A stretch of DNA of 43,589 nucleotides from Microcaldota archaeon (GCA_021851065.1 JAJZJQ010000011.1:1-43589), one strand, 5' to 3'; positions 24,684 through 33,061 are shown, numbered from the stretch's first letter. A program made the numbers and translations. Notes: generated by a model from the sequence alone, not told the origin.

Positions 24684-25793
24684 TTGAAGAAGGATGTGGT
24701 AAAACTTGCCCTTGATATGGTTGGCATAGGTTCTGATACACACGCTGAAGGAGAAAAAGGTGTTGCTGAGTACATACATGAATACTTGCAAGGAATTGGG
24801 ATCGGATCGGAGCTAATAGAATTCAAGCCAGGACGCTTTAATGTGTCTGCCAGAATTGGCAGTGGAGAGGGGCTTATGCTTAATGGGCACATGGATACTG
24901 TACCTATTGGTGATTCAAAGCTATGGAAATACTCGCCTTATGGGCACATTGCAAACGGCAGATTATATGGCAGGGGTGCATCTGACATGAAAGGCGGCCT
25001 TGCAGCCATTCTCGCGTCCCTAAACAACGTTGATTTAAGGCATCCGGAAAGATCCCTGCTCCTCACATTCGTTGCAGATGAAGAAGTAGGTTCGGATGGT
25101 TCGATGTGGCTACTGGATAACAGAAAAGAGCTCTTCGAGGGAGTTAGATACGGCATAATATCCGAAGCCACAGACTTGGACATACAAGTGTCACAGAAGG
25201 GAATCCTTTCTTTCTATCTGAATATCAGAGGGAAGGGTGCGCATGCATCGGCTCCATGGCTGGGAAAGAATGCGATACTTGATGCAGTGAAGGCAATAAA
25301 GGCGCTGGAGATTATTGAGTCCAAGAAGAGAATCAGTGACCCGCTGCTTGGTAGATGCACGATTAACATAGGCAGGATAACCGGCGGGACAGCAACCAAT
25401 GTTGTGCCGGATAGCTGCCGTGTAGGAGTAGACGTACGGCTGCCTCCGGGCGAGAACAATGGTGAATTTGTTGGGGCAGTAAGGAAGGCTCTTGGAAAGT
25501 TGGGCATAGACCATAGTATTGAAATAACAGTGGACAGAGACCCTTATAGAGTAAATGGGAGGTCTCCGCTAATCGGATTTATGAAGTCGGTTGCCAAGTC
25601 GAATCTTATAGGGGGGAGAGGATACACAGAATCGAAGCTCTACAATGAACGAATAAATATGGATTGCGTGGTAGTTGGACCAGGAGTGAAAGATGCCATA
25701 CATAAACCCGATGAATTTGTACCCCTGTCAAACCTTGCAAGGTCAGAGAGAATATTCTCAAACGTTATGGATAGATGGTGCAACAATTCCTGA
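24684..25793 (+). CDS. M20-family amidohydrolase (ArgE/DapE/carboxypeptidase G2-like), copy 1
   Basis: 369 aa from TTG 24684 (377 aa from TTG 24660). Two-zinc enzyme cleaving an amide bond next to a carboxylate; members deacylate N-acyl amino acids or cut dipeptides. Metal and catalytic motifs are complete: NGHMDTVP, GRGASDMKGG, ADEEVGS, SEATD and the C-terminal DAIHKPDE. The lid domain between about 180 and 290 is present (GAHASAPWLGKNA). It converges on the GNAT-like gene with abutting stop codons. Substrate cannot be assigned. The region holds three M20 genes of different subtypes, suggesting a pathway with protected amino acids. Confidence 0.88.
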   Translation: MKKDVVKLALDMVGIGSDTHAEGEKGVAEYIHEYLQGIGIGSELIEFKPGRFNVSARIGSGEGLMLNGHMDTVPIGDSKLWKYSPYGHIANGRLYGRGASDMKGGLAAILASLNNVDLRHPERSLLLTFVADEEVGSDGSMWLLDNRKELFEGVRYGIISEATDLDIQVSQKGILSFYLNIRGKGAHASAPWLGKNAILDAVKAIKALEIIESKKRISDPLLGRCTINIGRITGGTATNVVPDSCRVGVDVRLPPGENNGEFVGAVRKALGKLGIDHSIEITVDRDPYRVNGRSPLIGFMKSVAKSNLIGGRGYTESKLYNERINMDCVVVGPGVKDAIHKPDEFVPLSNLARSERIFSNVMDRWCNNS

Positions 25794-26648
25794 TTAGGCG
25801 TAAGCGCTAGGCTGGTTGTCGTAGTATCCATTACCGCGCAGTAGTTCCCTGAAGCTGCTACCGATATCATTGTAGCGAAATAGGCCTATAGCGTTCCTGA
25901 TTCCGTTTTCTGCAGCAGAAACTGCATATTCACCTAATGAGAACAATACAGCACTTGACGTTTGCCCTTTCCGCCTATCCATCAGGCTTGCTTCAACGCC
26001 ATCGATTACTGCAGTCACTGTGCGATTGGTATAGTCTAATCTCACCATCGAAGCGCTGTTTGATGGTGACGGCTCTGCTTCCGCAGGGCATCCCCGCAGC
26101 CTTATTATATCGCGTGATCGATCTTGCGGATCGCAGCTGCATAGAAGAGCCGATAGCGCGGGGGTGGATGCATGGAAATTCTGGATTGTTGTAACATTAA
26201 ATCCGAGCCACTCGGGCAATTGCCTAAACGACATAAGATATCCTATGGTAACTGTAGCTCCAACTATCAGCATGTTTCCTTGCAGCAGTGGCTCTTTATA
26301 ATCTTGGAGAAGCCGGTTCTGGAGACCGGGATACAGACTTCGGCCCCTGAATTCAGGTAGCATTATGGCGCTCCCTAGTTCCATTATCTTTGGGACCCCA
26401 TAGGCGGATAGATTAACACCAATGTTTGCCATTGTCTTGGAACTTGGTCTTTCTGTAAGTTTTAGAAAACCAACTGCAACGCCATCCGCAAGCAAGACGG
26501 CTGCCCGACCATCTTCATATGCAGTATAGAAATCGCCTATGCAGATATGCCTCATAGTGCTATCTTTATTTACATAGTTCCAAAGCGGCTGCAGATTTGG
26601 AGTTGCTGGTCGATCAGCTGTAGTAACGCACCTTATTTTCTGGGTCAT
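25794..26648 (-). CDS. GNAT-like acyltransferase, copy 1
   Basis: 284 aa. The middle (AVGFLKLTERPS ... IMELGSAIMLPEFRGRSLYPGLQNRLLQDY, about residues 58-120) matches the GNAT beta4/motif A pattern, where the R-G-R-x-[LI]-Y loop binds the pyrophosphate of acyl-CoA. The N-terminus (about 25-55) is compatible with the first GNAT strand and helices. The C-terminal 120 residues are not typical and may be a second degenerate GNAT half. It follows the GCS2-like gene by 26 nt, so they form one operon under the shared palindrome. Donor and acceptor are unknown. The C-terminus ends NQPSAYA. Confidence 0.55.
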   Translation of the reverse strand: MTQKIRCVTTADRPATPNLQPLWNYVNKDSTMRHICIGDFYTAYEDGRAAVLLADGVAVGFLKLTERPSSKTMANIGVNLSAYGVPKIMELGSAIMLPEFRGRSLYPGLQNRLLQDYKEPLLQGNMLIVGATVTIGYLMSFRQLPEWLGFNVTTIQNFHASTPALSALLCSCDPQDRSRDIIRLRGCPAEAEPSPSNSASMVRLDYTNRTVTAVIDGVEASLMDRRKGQTSSAVLFSLGEYAVSAAENGIRNAIGLFRYNDIGSSFRELLRGNGYYDNQPSAYA

Positions 26649-26674
26649 GAATTCTGCCTATTTCCCTAGTCTAG

Positions 26675-27886
26675 TTATGGCGATGGTCTTAGACTTCTAG
26701 CCAGAGTGTTTACCATCTCAGTTGAGTGGGTAATGTGACCTTCTCTGACCATTGTTGCAAGATGCTGCGAGTAGCTTCCATGTTCCAGTAGTGCCCCCAT
26801 CTCCGCAGAGTATTGATGAATAGTATGTCGATCATAACCGCCTGATATGAGGGCGCTCTCTGCGTGAATCCATAATTCTGCCGCCATGGTGCGCAGATCA
26901 CTTCCGCTTATCCTGGTATTGAGCCCGCTTTTAGATGCCAATATCATATCCCTGAAGTCAGTATCCTGAAGCCGGGGCAGGGAATCTGCGCCGTATTTTT
27001 CAATGTGATATGCAAGCCCGATTACAAACGCGTTTAGCGTCTGCATGCCTATTATCGTGGTTGGTAAATCAGGAGATCTCACCTCCAGAACAAAAGAGGT
27101 CCCATAGCCGGCAAGGTCAGGGCGCGGACGCACATGCCAGAATATTTGATGCGGGGCGAGCAAGTCGAAAGTGCTGTGACCGCTGGAACTTAGAATACTG
27201 TAATTGGCATCCATTGTACCTCTACTAAGATTTAACTTGACCTGATCGGATATTATCTTTCTGTGATCCTCATAATGATCCGTGGACTCCAGCCTAGGCA
27301 CTTCTATAGTGCTGCGAGGGTATCTTGCCAGGCCTTCCTCATATTTTCCCATTCTTCTGCTCTCAAGGCCTGAGTCATTGAATCCGGAGCTGTTGTTCGA
27401 CGATTCGAACCGTGAGCTGGCAGTAAGCGCTACCAGAACAGGACCAATATCCCTGAAGAAATTGTGAAGCTCTATGCCTAGTCTGTCGCTCGTTACACCA
27501 AGTACAATCTGCTGGCTGGATATGTCCATAAAGGATCTAGCGAATTGCTGCGATAGCAAGGTAGTCCTGTAAATAGTGGGCTGCAGATCCGAAGTGTCAG
27601 ACAGTACTGAAGAGCCGCCATAAGTTACGCCGCCAAGCGAATTGACTAACGATGTCAGTGCAGGTACATAAGTCATGAGTCGCTGGTTGAGTTCGCTAAG
27701 ATCTTTTGCAAACGATACCCTAAGTTCAACAACATCACGAGGATTTACTTCGCTGGCAAGGTTCAGGGGAGGCCAGGTAATGCGCGGCGCAAGGGCGACT
27801 ACGCGATCTGCAGAGATACCCCTAAGGTTTATCTCAAGTTCATTACTAACAATTGCTACTTTTCGTTGCGCCAGGGCGTTAGGCAT
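26675..27886 (-). CDS. GCS2-like carboxylate-amine ligase (divergent)
   Basis: 403 aa. Several parts line up with the GCS2 family (glutamine-synthetase fold, ATP-dependent glutamate-cysteine or other carboxylate-amine ligases): SNELEINL near the start, NPRDVVELRVSFAKDLSELN, RLGIELHNFFRDIGPVLVALTASSRFES, and WHVRPRPDLAGYGTSFVLEVRSPDLPTT, which mirrors the W-x-[IV]-R-P ... G-T-x-E-[IV]-R-x-x-D segment. The histidines before the LGV strand in classic members are replaced by QQ, so substrate use may differ. First gene of an operon; operator 27943-27955 and TATA 27918-27930 lie directly upstream. Assignment rests on remembered family patterns only. Confidence 0.55.
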   Translation of the reverse strand: MPNALAQRKVAIVSNELEINLRGISADRVVALAPRITWPPLNLASEVNPRDVVELRVSFAKDLSELNQRLMTYVPALTSLVNSLGGVTYGGSSVLSDTSDLQPTIYRTTLLSQQFARSFMDISSQQIVLGVTSDRLGIELHNFFRDIGPVLVALTASSRFESSNNSSGFNDSGLESRRMGKYEEGLARYPRSTIEVPRLESTDHYEDHRKIISDQVKLNLSRGTMDANYSILSSSGHSTFDLLAPHQIFWHVRPRPDLAGYGTSFVLEVRSPDLPTTIIGMQTLNAFVIGLAYHIEKYGADSLPRLQDTDFRDMILASKSGLNTRISGSDLRTMAAELWIHAESALISGGYDRHTIHQYSAEMGALLEHGSYSQHLATMVREGHITHSTEMVNTLARSLRPSP

Positions 27887-27917
27887 GATAATCTGCGAAC
27901 TATGTCATACCTGATAC

Positions 27918-27930
27918 CATATTTAAATAC
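27918..27930 (-). promoter_or_regulatory. TATA box of the GCS2-like/GNAT-like operon
   Basis: The minus strand reads GTATTTAAATATG; predicted transcript start is near 27898, 12 nt before ATG 27886. Confidence 0.55.
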
Positions 27931-27942
27931 TTGTGTGGGCGA

Positions 27943-27955
27943 TACGAATATCGTA
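27943..27955. promoter_or_regulatory. Palindromic operator copy 2 (perfect)
   Basis: TACGAATATCGTA, extended to a perfect 15-bp ATACGA-ATA-TCGTAT at 27942-27956. It ends 12 nt upstream of the TATA box of the GCS2-like operon. Confidence 0.65.
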
Positions 27956-28012
27956 TAGTCTGTTAATCGCCTAGAATTAGGCTCTTTCCAAGTTACTTCT
28001 TCAAGGCATATA

Positions 28013-28025
28013 TACGAATATCGTA
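28013..28025. promoter_or_regulatory. Palindromic operator copy 3 (perfect)
   Basis: A second perfect copy of the same 15-bp palindrome (28012-28026), exactly 70 bp from copy 2 and touching the stop codon of the upstream M20 gene. Confidence 0.65.
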
Positions 28026-28026
28026 T

Positions 28027-29196
28027 TTACAACTGCTCTATGAAGGTTTTGAAGAGCGTGGTAACTTCATTAAGGCTCTTATGTGAGACCCATTCGTTTG
28101 CCGAATGGTCGTTGCCGCCGTTGGGCCCTATTACTACGATGGGCTTATTCAGGTTCGCAAATACGTTTTCATCAGCAACAGATAGACCGTAGTTTATTTT
28201 TACACTGCCATTAATGCCCCTAATGATTGCCATCATTTTTTTTACCACATGGCTTGCAGTTGTAGTGTCGTAGGATTCAAGATATGGTGTTTTACGTTTC
28301 TTTACATACACTTTGACGGAAGTTGCCTTGTTAAGTACACCGCGCCTTTGCAATAGCCTTATGTAGGCTTCTACGCGCTTGCGCATCTGGTCTATTGTGC
28401 TTGGGGGAACAAGGTGTATGTCAATTTCGAGGTAAGCTGTTTCCGGTACAGACAGGCTTGTGGAACTACTGCTTAGTTCCCTAACAAACAAGCTTTCTCC
28501 AGACATCCTTGGATGTTTTCTTAATCTTAATTTTCCAATGTTTAAGGTAATCTTTGCTGCCTCGTTTATGGCGCTTACTCCGCTCAGGGGGTGTGAGCCA
28601 TGCGTTGACTTTCCCTTTATTTCGAGAGCGATTACGCATCTTCCTCTTCTGCCAAGAGTTATTACGCCTATGCCCCCTTGTACCCCATCCTGCACTCCAG
28701 CCTCTGGCACAACTATAGCTTTGACGTCCGAGAACCAAGATTTATGGTTTTGCACCATGTGCCATGCGCCTTCTGATATGTTTTCCTCGTCTACGCCAAA
28801 GGCGATCTTTATCTTTTTCTTAGATTGGCGCTTTGCGTTTTCAAGTATCGCAGTGATGCCTCCCTTCATGTCGTGAACCCCAAGCCCGTATATTTTATCG
28901 TTTTCTGACTTTATGCGCAGAGGATTAGACCCCCATATGCCGTAGATAGGAACAGTGTCCATATGGCCATAGAAAAGAAGCGCGTCCTTGCCTTTTCCAC
29001 GCTCGGCCAGTATATTGAACCTGTTCTTCCCTATGTAATCCCTCTTGGTTGAGAACCCATAAGAATGCAGCTTTTTCTCAAGATATATTGCGAGTTTCCC
29101 TTCGTTTGGAAATATTGAATTTATGCTTACCAGTTTCCCAAGAACTTCTTTTTCGCCCATATTGACCCCAATAGTATTGTCGTTCCCAGACATCAT
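28027..29196 (-). CDS. M20-family amidohydrolase (DapE/LysK-like), copy 2
   Basis: 389 aa from ATG 29196, which overlaps the TGA of the decarboxylase-like gene by 4 bp; ATG 29160 is an alternative. Motifs: YGHMDTVP, GLGVHDMKGG, VDEENISEGA, PEAGVQ and NDHSANEWV, so both metal sites are intact. DEEN instead of DEEVGS and the HSANEW ending are reminiscent of LysK/DapE-like deacylases (family knowledge; substrate not proven). Last gene of the operon GNAT-like / PepT-like / decarboxylase / M20. Direct coupling to the decarboxylase gene suggests it supplies or consumes that enzyme's substrate. Confidence 0.85.
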   Translation of the reverse strand: MMSGNDNTIGVNMGEKEVLGKLVSINSIFPNEGKLAIYLEKKLHSYGFSTKRDYIGKNRFNILAERGKGKDALLFYGHMDTVPIYGIWGSNPLRIKSENDKIYGLGVHDMKGGITAILENAKRQSKKKIKIAFGVDEENISEGAWHMVQNHKSWFSDVKAIVVPEAGVQDGVQGGIGVITLGRRGRCVIALEIKGKSTHGSHPLSGVSAINEAAKITLNIGKLRLRKHPRMSGESLFVRELSSSSTSLSVPETAYLEIDIHLVPPSTIDQMRKRVEAYIRLLQRRGVLNKATSVKVYVKKRKTPYLESYDTTTASHVVKKMMAIIRGINGSVKINYGLSVADENVFANLNKPIVVIGPNGGNDHSANEWVSHKSLNEVTTLFKTFIEQL

Positions 29197-30470
29197 ATCA
29201 CGGTTGTGCTCAGGAGGTCTTTGGTTGTCTCCCTCCTGCGTATGAGCACAGTATTGCCGTCGCTTTTCACCATAACTTCGGCAGGCCTTGGCCTGCCATT
29301 GTACTGGCTGCTCATCCCATAAACATACGCACCGGAATTTGCTACTGATATGATGTCCCCTGCAGATACACGAGGAAGCATCCTGTTGCGTGCAATGGCA
29401 TCGGTATTCTCGCACACCTCGCCTACCACATCTGCAGTTATGGATGCCTTTGCGCCTGGTTTTGTTATCACAGATATGTCGTGGTATGCGCCATAGAGTG
29501 CAGGCCGCAGAAGAAGATTCATGCCGATATCGGTGCCTATGAACATCTTCTCGTATTCCTTTATGTAATTTACAGTGCCCAGAAGCACAGTTGTGTCTGC
29601 TACTATATACCTGCCTGGCTCCATCATGAGCTGCAGGCCGCCAAGACCGTATTTCTCTGATTTCTCCTTGAACTCCCTGGAGACTAGTTCTGCAGTCTTT
29701 TGTATGTCAAGCGGCTTCTCCTCGGGTTTGTATGGCACCCCGAATCCCCCGCCTATGTCTATGAATTCAGGAGTTATGCCGAGCTTGGACTTGAGCGCCC
29801 CGGCAGAATCAAGTATCTTCGACGTTATTATCGCAAAATATTCGGCGTCGAGGACATTGGAGCCACACATCATGTGCATGCCAAAGCGCTTAACTCCGCT
29901 GTCTTTGGCAGCCTTGTATGCCTCGAGTATGTGGGAGGTAGGTATGCCAAACTTTGATTCCGGACCCGATAGCGTTATGCCCGGGAACTCGCCTTTGCCA
30001 AAACCAGGATTTAGCCTAAACGACACGCAGTCAGGCACGCCGATATCAGACAGCATCCTGAACTGGCCTATGTCATCGAAATTTATCACAAGCCCGGCAT
30101 TAAGCGCAAACTCTAGCTCTGACCTTGATGCATAGTTGGGCGAGAACATTATCCTGTTTCGATCAACACCAGCGCCAAGAGCAATCTCTATCTCTGGAAC
30201 AGATGAGGCATCCATGCCTGCCCCAAGCCCTGAAAGTGTTCTTATAATGGCAGGGTTTGAATTTGCCTTTATTGCATACTTTATCGCAATATTGCCGTAG
30301 TTCTTCTTGAATGCGCTTTCAAGCCTTTGGTAATTATCTATGAGCCTATTCTCGGACATGACAAGCAGAGGGGTGCCATATTCTTTTGCAAGGTTAGCCA
30401 ATATTGTAGAATCGATGCCATTTGCACCATGTGAAACTTCGATATCTGGATTGTTTTTATTTTCAGGCAT
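29193..30470 (-). CDS. Diaminopimelate-decarboxylase-like PLP enzyme (fold type III)
   Basis: 425 aa from ATG 30470 (TTG 30506 is also open). Visible: PLP lysine K68 in YAIKANSNP, the phosphate-binding GGGFGVPY, EPGRYIVAD, catalytic cysteine C353 in GEVCENTDA, and AYVYGMSSQYNGRPRPAEV near the C-terminus. LysA enzymes normally read CESGD at the cysteine and have a HIGSQ segment; here these are CENTD and MCGSN. The substrate might therefore be meso-diaminopimelate or a related amino acid such as ornithine, arginine or carboxynorspermidine. The flanking M20 genes on both sides support an amino-acid biosynthetic or salvage role. Confidence 0.85.
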   Translation of the reverse strand: MPENKNNPDIEVSHGANGIDSTILANLAKEYGTPLLVMSENRLIDNYQRLESAFKKNYGNIAIKYAIKANSNPAIIRTLSGLGAGMDASSVPEIEIALGAGVDRNRIMFSPNYASRSELEFALNAGLVINFDDIGQFRMLSDIGVPDCVSFRLNPGFGKGEFPGITLSGPESKFGIPTSHILEAYKAAKDSGVKRFGMHMMCGSNVLDAEYFAIITSKILDSAGALKSKLGITPEFIDIGGGFGVPYKPEEKPLDIQKTAELVSREFKEKSEKYGLGGLQLMMEPGRYIVADTTVLLGTVNYIKEYEKMFIGTDIGMNLLLRPALYGAYHDISVITKPGAKASITADVVGEVCENTDAIARNRMLPRVSAGDIISVANSGAYVYGMSSQYNGRPRPAEVMVKSDGNTVLIRRRETTKDLLSTTVI

Positions 30471-30514
30471 ATAACACACTTGTTTTATAGCAGATAAACT
30501 ATTCAAACCTGTGG

Positions 30515-31621
30515 TCAGGCAGATAGCCTTGCCAGCTCCACCATCATGCTCTTTGTGGCAGCAAGGTCCGATACCTTAAGCACCTCTGAAGTCGAATGGG
30601 GCAGCTTGCCACCATGGCACATCACAAGCGGTCTGTAGCCTTTTGCAGCAAGTATGTTGGCTTCGAAGGTGGCCATCCTGCTGCTTATGCTGAATTTCAG
30701 CCCGAGGTTTTTTGCTGCGGAGCGCGCGATCTTAACCACGCTGCTGTCCGGATTAACTTCGAATGTTGGTGCTCCGTCATCAGTTATCATCCTTATCCGA
30801 TACCTGCACCCGGTGGCCTTGCAGGCCCTCTTTGCAGCAGCATCAACCTCGTTTATAGCAGATCGTATGGTTTTCTCGTCAAATGCCCTTGCGCCGCAGC
30901 TAAGCGTTGCGCTGCCAGGCACTATGTTCCTCTTCCTGCCCCCGCTTATCATTCCTATGTTTAGTATGCTGCTATGGCTGCGCCTGCCCAGCTTCAGCGA
31001 CGTAATTATCAGGCCTGCTGCCTTGACTGCATTTGCGCCCTTTTCAGGATTCAGCGCTGCATGAGCCTCCTTGCCGATTATTTCAACATCAAAGAGCCTG
31101 CTACCAAGCGCCTTGTGGATGAAGCCGCCGACATCGCCTTCTGAATCTAGCACGAACACAAGATCGCCATTGTTGCCTTTTGGTAGATAGCCAACCCCCA
31201 TGGTTCCCTGCTCCTCTCTTGTGGAGAATATGCCTGTGACAGTAGGCCTTTTGCTCATCTGTACTATCTCCCCCAAGGCGCATATCAGTGGGGCTACACC
31301 TGCCTTGTTATCTGCCCCGAGTATGGTGCTCCCATCGCTCCTTATGACTCCGCCGCGCACCGTAGGCTTGATGCGCCTGTCGCCAACTTCTACAGTATCC
31401 ATGTGCGCTATGAACGTGAGCCTGCGTTTCCCCCCGGGTATGGTCGCAATTACGTTGCCGCTGTTGCTGTTGGTGAACGCCTTGCTGCCGTCCTGCTTTG
31501 CAGTTACTCCCCTTCTGGAAAGCTCATGCATTATGAGCTTGGCCACATCTGCTTCCTGGCCGCTTGGCGATGGAGTTGAGACAAGCCTGCAGAACAACTC
31601 TTGCAACTCTTTTCGCGTCAA
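30515..31621 (-). CDS. M20-family peptidase, PepT-like, copy 3
   Basis: 368 aa from TTG 31621. Aminotripeptidase-type M20 enzyme: TFIAHMDTVEVG, GADNKAGVAPLI, STREEQGTMG, LDSEGDVG, a lid domain with GKEAHAALNPEKGANAV, and HGGKLPHSTSE at the end. Family members release the N-terminal residue from tripeptides or related small peptides. It follows the GNAT-like gene by 12 nt and precedes the decarboxylase-like gene, in the same operon. No signal peptide, so it is cytosolic. Confidence 0.85.
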   Translation of the reverse strand: MTRKELQELFCRLVSTPSPSGQEADVAKLIMHELSRRGVTAKQDGSKAFTNSNSGNVIATIPGGKRRLTFIAHMDTVEVGDRRIKPTVRGGVIRSDGSTILGADNKAGVAPLICALGEIVQMSKRPTVTGIFSTREEQGTMGVGYLPKGNNGDLVFVLDSEGDVGGFIHKALGSRLFDVEIIGKEAHAALNPEKGANAVKAAGLIITSLKLGRRSHSSILNIGMISGGRKRNIVPGSATLSCGARAFDEKTIRSAINEVDAAAKRACKATGCRYRIRMITDDGAPTFEVNPDSSVVKIARSAAKNLGLKFSISSRMATFEANILAAKGYRPLVMCHGGKLPHSTSEVLKVSDLAATKSMMVELARLSA

Positions 31622-31633
31622 GTTATAACCTTG

Positions 31634-32527
31634 TTAAGTAGTTCGTCTTGCTATTGCTGCACTGCGTTCAAGAGAAGACTGCGCATGATTATCTCCGTAA
31701 TTGGCACTTGAAGCCAGAAGAGGGTGCTCTTGGCGCAGCATTGTGTACTCAGACAGGCGTGAGGCAGCGCTTGGGGTGCGATTGAATGCAGCCATTGCAC
31801 CGAAACCATGCGGCATTATCCAGCCATCCCTAATCAGCCTGCTGCGTATCTCGCCGGGTGTAAGCCTTGATAGCATCTTCCACGCTACAGGCCACTCTTC
31901 AGGGTGGCGCTTTGTTGCATCGCGGCGCATACTGCTGTGGAACTTGTCTACAGTGTCAGTAGGTACTTTGGTAACCACAGTGGATCCGGCCTCGGTTGAG
32001 CGCATAAACATCTGTTCTTCGAAAAGGAACCGGAGGTCGTGTAGCAGGTTGCTGCCGCCTGAACCTGGACCCTTGTGTACATACACCCTGGTATCATCTG
32101 CGCGATTATCCTCGCCTAGCATTCTGGCTTTTTCCAGAGCCATCATAGTAAGAGCAGTGTAGATTCCTGCGCCATTTAAGCTTACAAGCTGCGTACGCAG
32201 CTCTGCTCCGGCAAGTTTCTGCCCGTGAGCCGTTTCTATACCTAGGTAGTCTACAGCGGTGTGGCCGATTATACTTGCGCCCTGCCTTGCGATCAGCGAA
32301 CATCCTGAATCTATCCAGCTACGCAGTGTTTCCTCGCTAACATCAACTACCCCATGCGATGGCCTGTTATTTATGAATCGATGTAGATCCGGTAAATCTG
32401 ATACGGCTGCTGCATGGATTGTGATTTTGCCTCCGGTGCCTATCTGTATACCTTCCTTGTACAACAGGGAGGCGCACGCATTGCTATTGAATCCATTAGG
32501 CTTAGCGATATGCATATTGGATAGCAT
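31634..32527 (-). CDS. GNAT-like acyltransferase, copy 2
   Basis: 297 aa from ATG 32527 (ATG 32515 also possible). Residues about 33-150 fit a GNAT fold: KITIHAAAVSDLPDLHRFIN as first strand/helix, CSLIARQGASIIGHTAVDYLG as strands 2-4, then AELRTQLVSLNGAGIYTALTMMALEKAR in the motif A position and SNLLHDLRFLFEE like the motif B region. The acyl-CoA loop is less canonical than in the copy at 25.8 kb. The last 100 residues are unassigned. First gene of the four-gene operon; the same palindrome-12 nt-TATA layout as the GCS2-like operon lies upstream. Confidence 0.5.
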   Translation of the reverse strand: MLSNMHIAKPNGFNSNACASLLYKEGIQIGTGGKITIHAAAVSDLPDLHRFINNRPSHGVVDVSEETLRSWIDSGCSLIARQGASIIGHTAVDYLGIETAHGQKLAGAELRTQLVSLNGAGIYTALTMMALEKARMLGEDNRADDTRVYVHKGPGSGGSNLLHDLRFLFEEQMFMRSTEAGSTVVTKVPTDTVDKFHSSMRRDATKRHPEEWPVAWKMLSRLTPGEIRSRLIRDGWIMPHGFGAMAAFNRTPSAASRLSEYTMLRQEHPLLASSANYGDNHAQSSLERSAAIARRTT

Positions 32528-32564
32528 CTTAGACTAACCCCATATAAGCAATTTGCTAAAATCA

Positions 32565-32577
32565 GATATATAAATAC
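32565..32577 (-). promoter_or_regulatory. TATA box of the GNAT-like/M20/decarboxylase operon
   Basis: The minus strand reads GTATTTATATATC, closely matching the TATA box of the GCS2-like operon. Predicted transcript start is near 32544, 17 nt before ATG 32527. Confidence 0.55.
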
Positions 32578-32589
32578 TGGTAGTAGATT

Positions 32590-32602
32590 TACGAATATCG
32601 GA
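32590..32602. promoter_or_regulatory. Palindromic operator copy 4 (12/13 match)
   Basis: TACGAATATCGGA, one mismatch to the consensus, ends 12 nt upstream of the TATA box at 32565-32577, the same spacing as copy 2. It lies just behind the stop codon of the Lrp-type regulator gene. Confidence 0.6.
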
Positions 32603-32607
32603 GGAAG

Positions 32608-33003
32608 TCACTTCAGCACTAGGCTCGTAGATGTATCTGTAACCCCGTCCAGAGCCCTTATCTTCTCTACCATGATGTTGACTTCCTCTATAGATTCGGC
32701 TTCTACAAAACATATGATGTCAAAGTTGCCGGATATTTCATAGGTGTGGTATACGCCAAGGGCCCTTATAGCATCCGATACCTTTGTGGTAGATACTGCT
32801 CTTGACGTAGCAACCATCACAACACCCTTCACTTCGTCTTTCGATTCTATGGTAAAGCGCCTTATGACTCCCTCTCTGAGAAGCTTGGCTACCCTTGCCC
32901 TTATCGCACCCTCAGTAAGATCCAATCTCTTCCCAAGATCCACAAAGGACATCCTAGAATCTGCCTTGAGCATCCGCAGTATCTGCGAGTCGGTCTGGTC
33001 CAT
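32608..33003 (-). CDS. Lrp/AsnC-family transcription regulator
   Basis: 131 aa from ATG 33003; a TATA-like TTAAAATATC (minus strand, about 33025-33034) fits a leaderless start there, whereas ATG 33045 would add 14 atypical residues. Residues 1-50 are the helix-turn-helix domain (MDQTDSQILRMLKADSRMSF, LTEGAIRARVAKLLREGVIR); 60-131 are the RAM/ligand-binding ferredoxin-like domain (YHTYEISGNFDIICFVEAES). Lrp proteins respond to amino acids and bind palindromic sites upstream of TATA boxes. It neighbours four amino-acid-type genes and an operator, so it is the prime candidate for controlling the 23-33 kb regulon, probably with autoregulation through 33062-33077. Confidence 0.9.
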   Translation of the reverse strand: MDQTDSQILRMLKADSRMSFVDLGKRLDLTEGAIRARVAKLLREGVIRRFTIESKDEVKGVVMVATSRAVSTTKVSDAIRALGVYHTYEISGNFDIICFVEAESIEEVNIMVEKIRALDGVTDTSTSLVLK

Positions 33004-33061
33004 AAGTGAATCTTGAACAATAGATATTTTAAGATGATGGCACATAGGAGTATCTGACCAT

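Noticed and set aside
27405-27420. GATTCGAACC, like a reversed tRNA T-loop
   Set aside because: It encodes SRFESS inside the GCS2-like gene, and no matching acceptor or anticodon stems are nearby.
29197-29415. 73-codon N-terminal extension of the second M20 gene
   Set aside because: It overlaps the decarboxylase gene in another frame; the ATGA-coupled ATG 29196 gives a normal M20 N-terminus.
28027-30470. Classic DAP-pathway lysine operon (dapE-lysA)
   Set aside because: No dapA, dapB, dapD or aminotransferase is present, and the decarboxylase's cysteine motif is not standard; kept only as one possibility.
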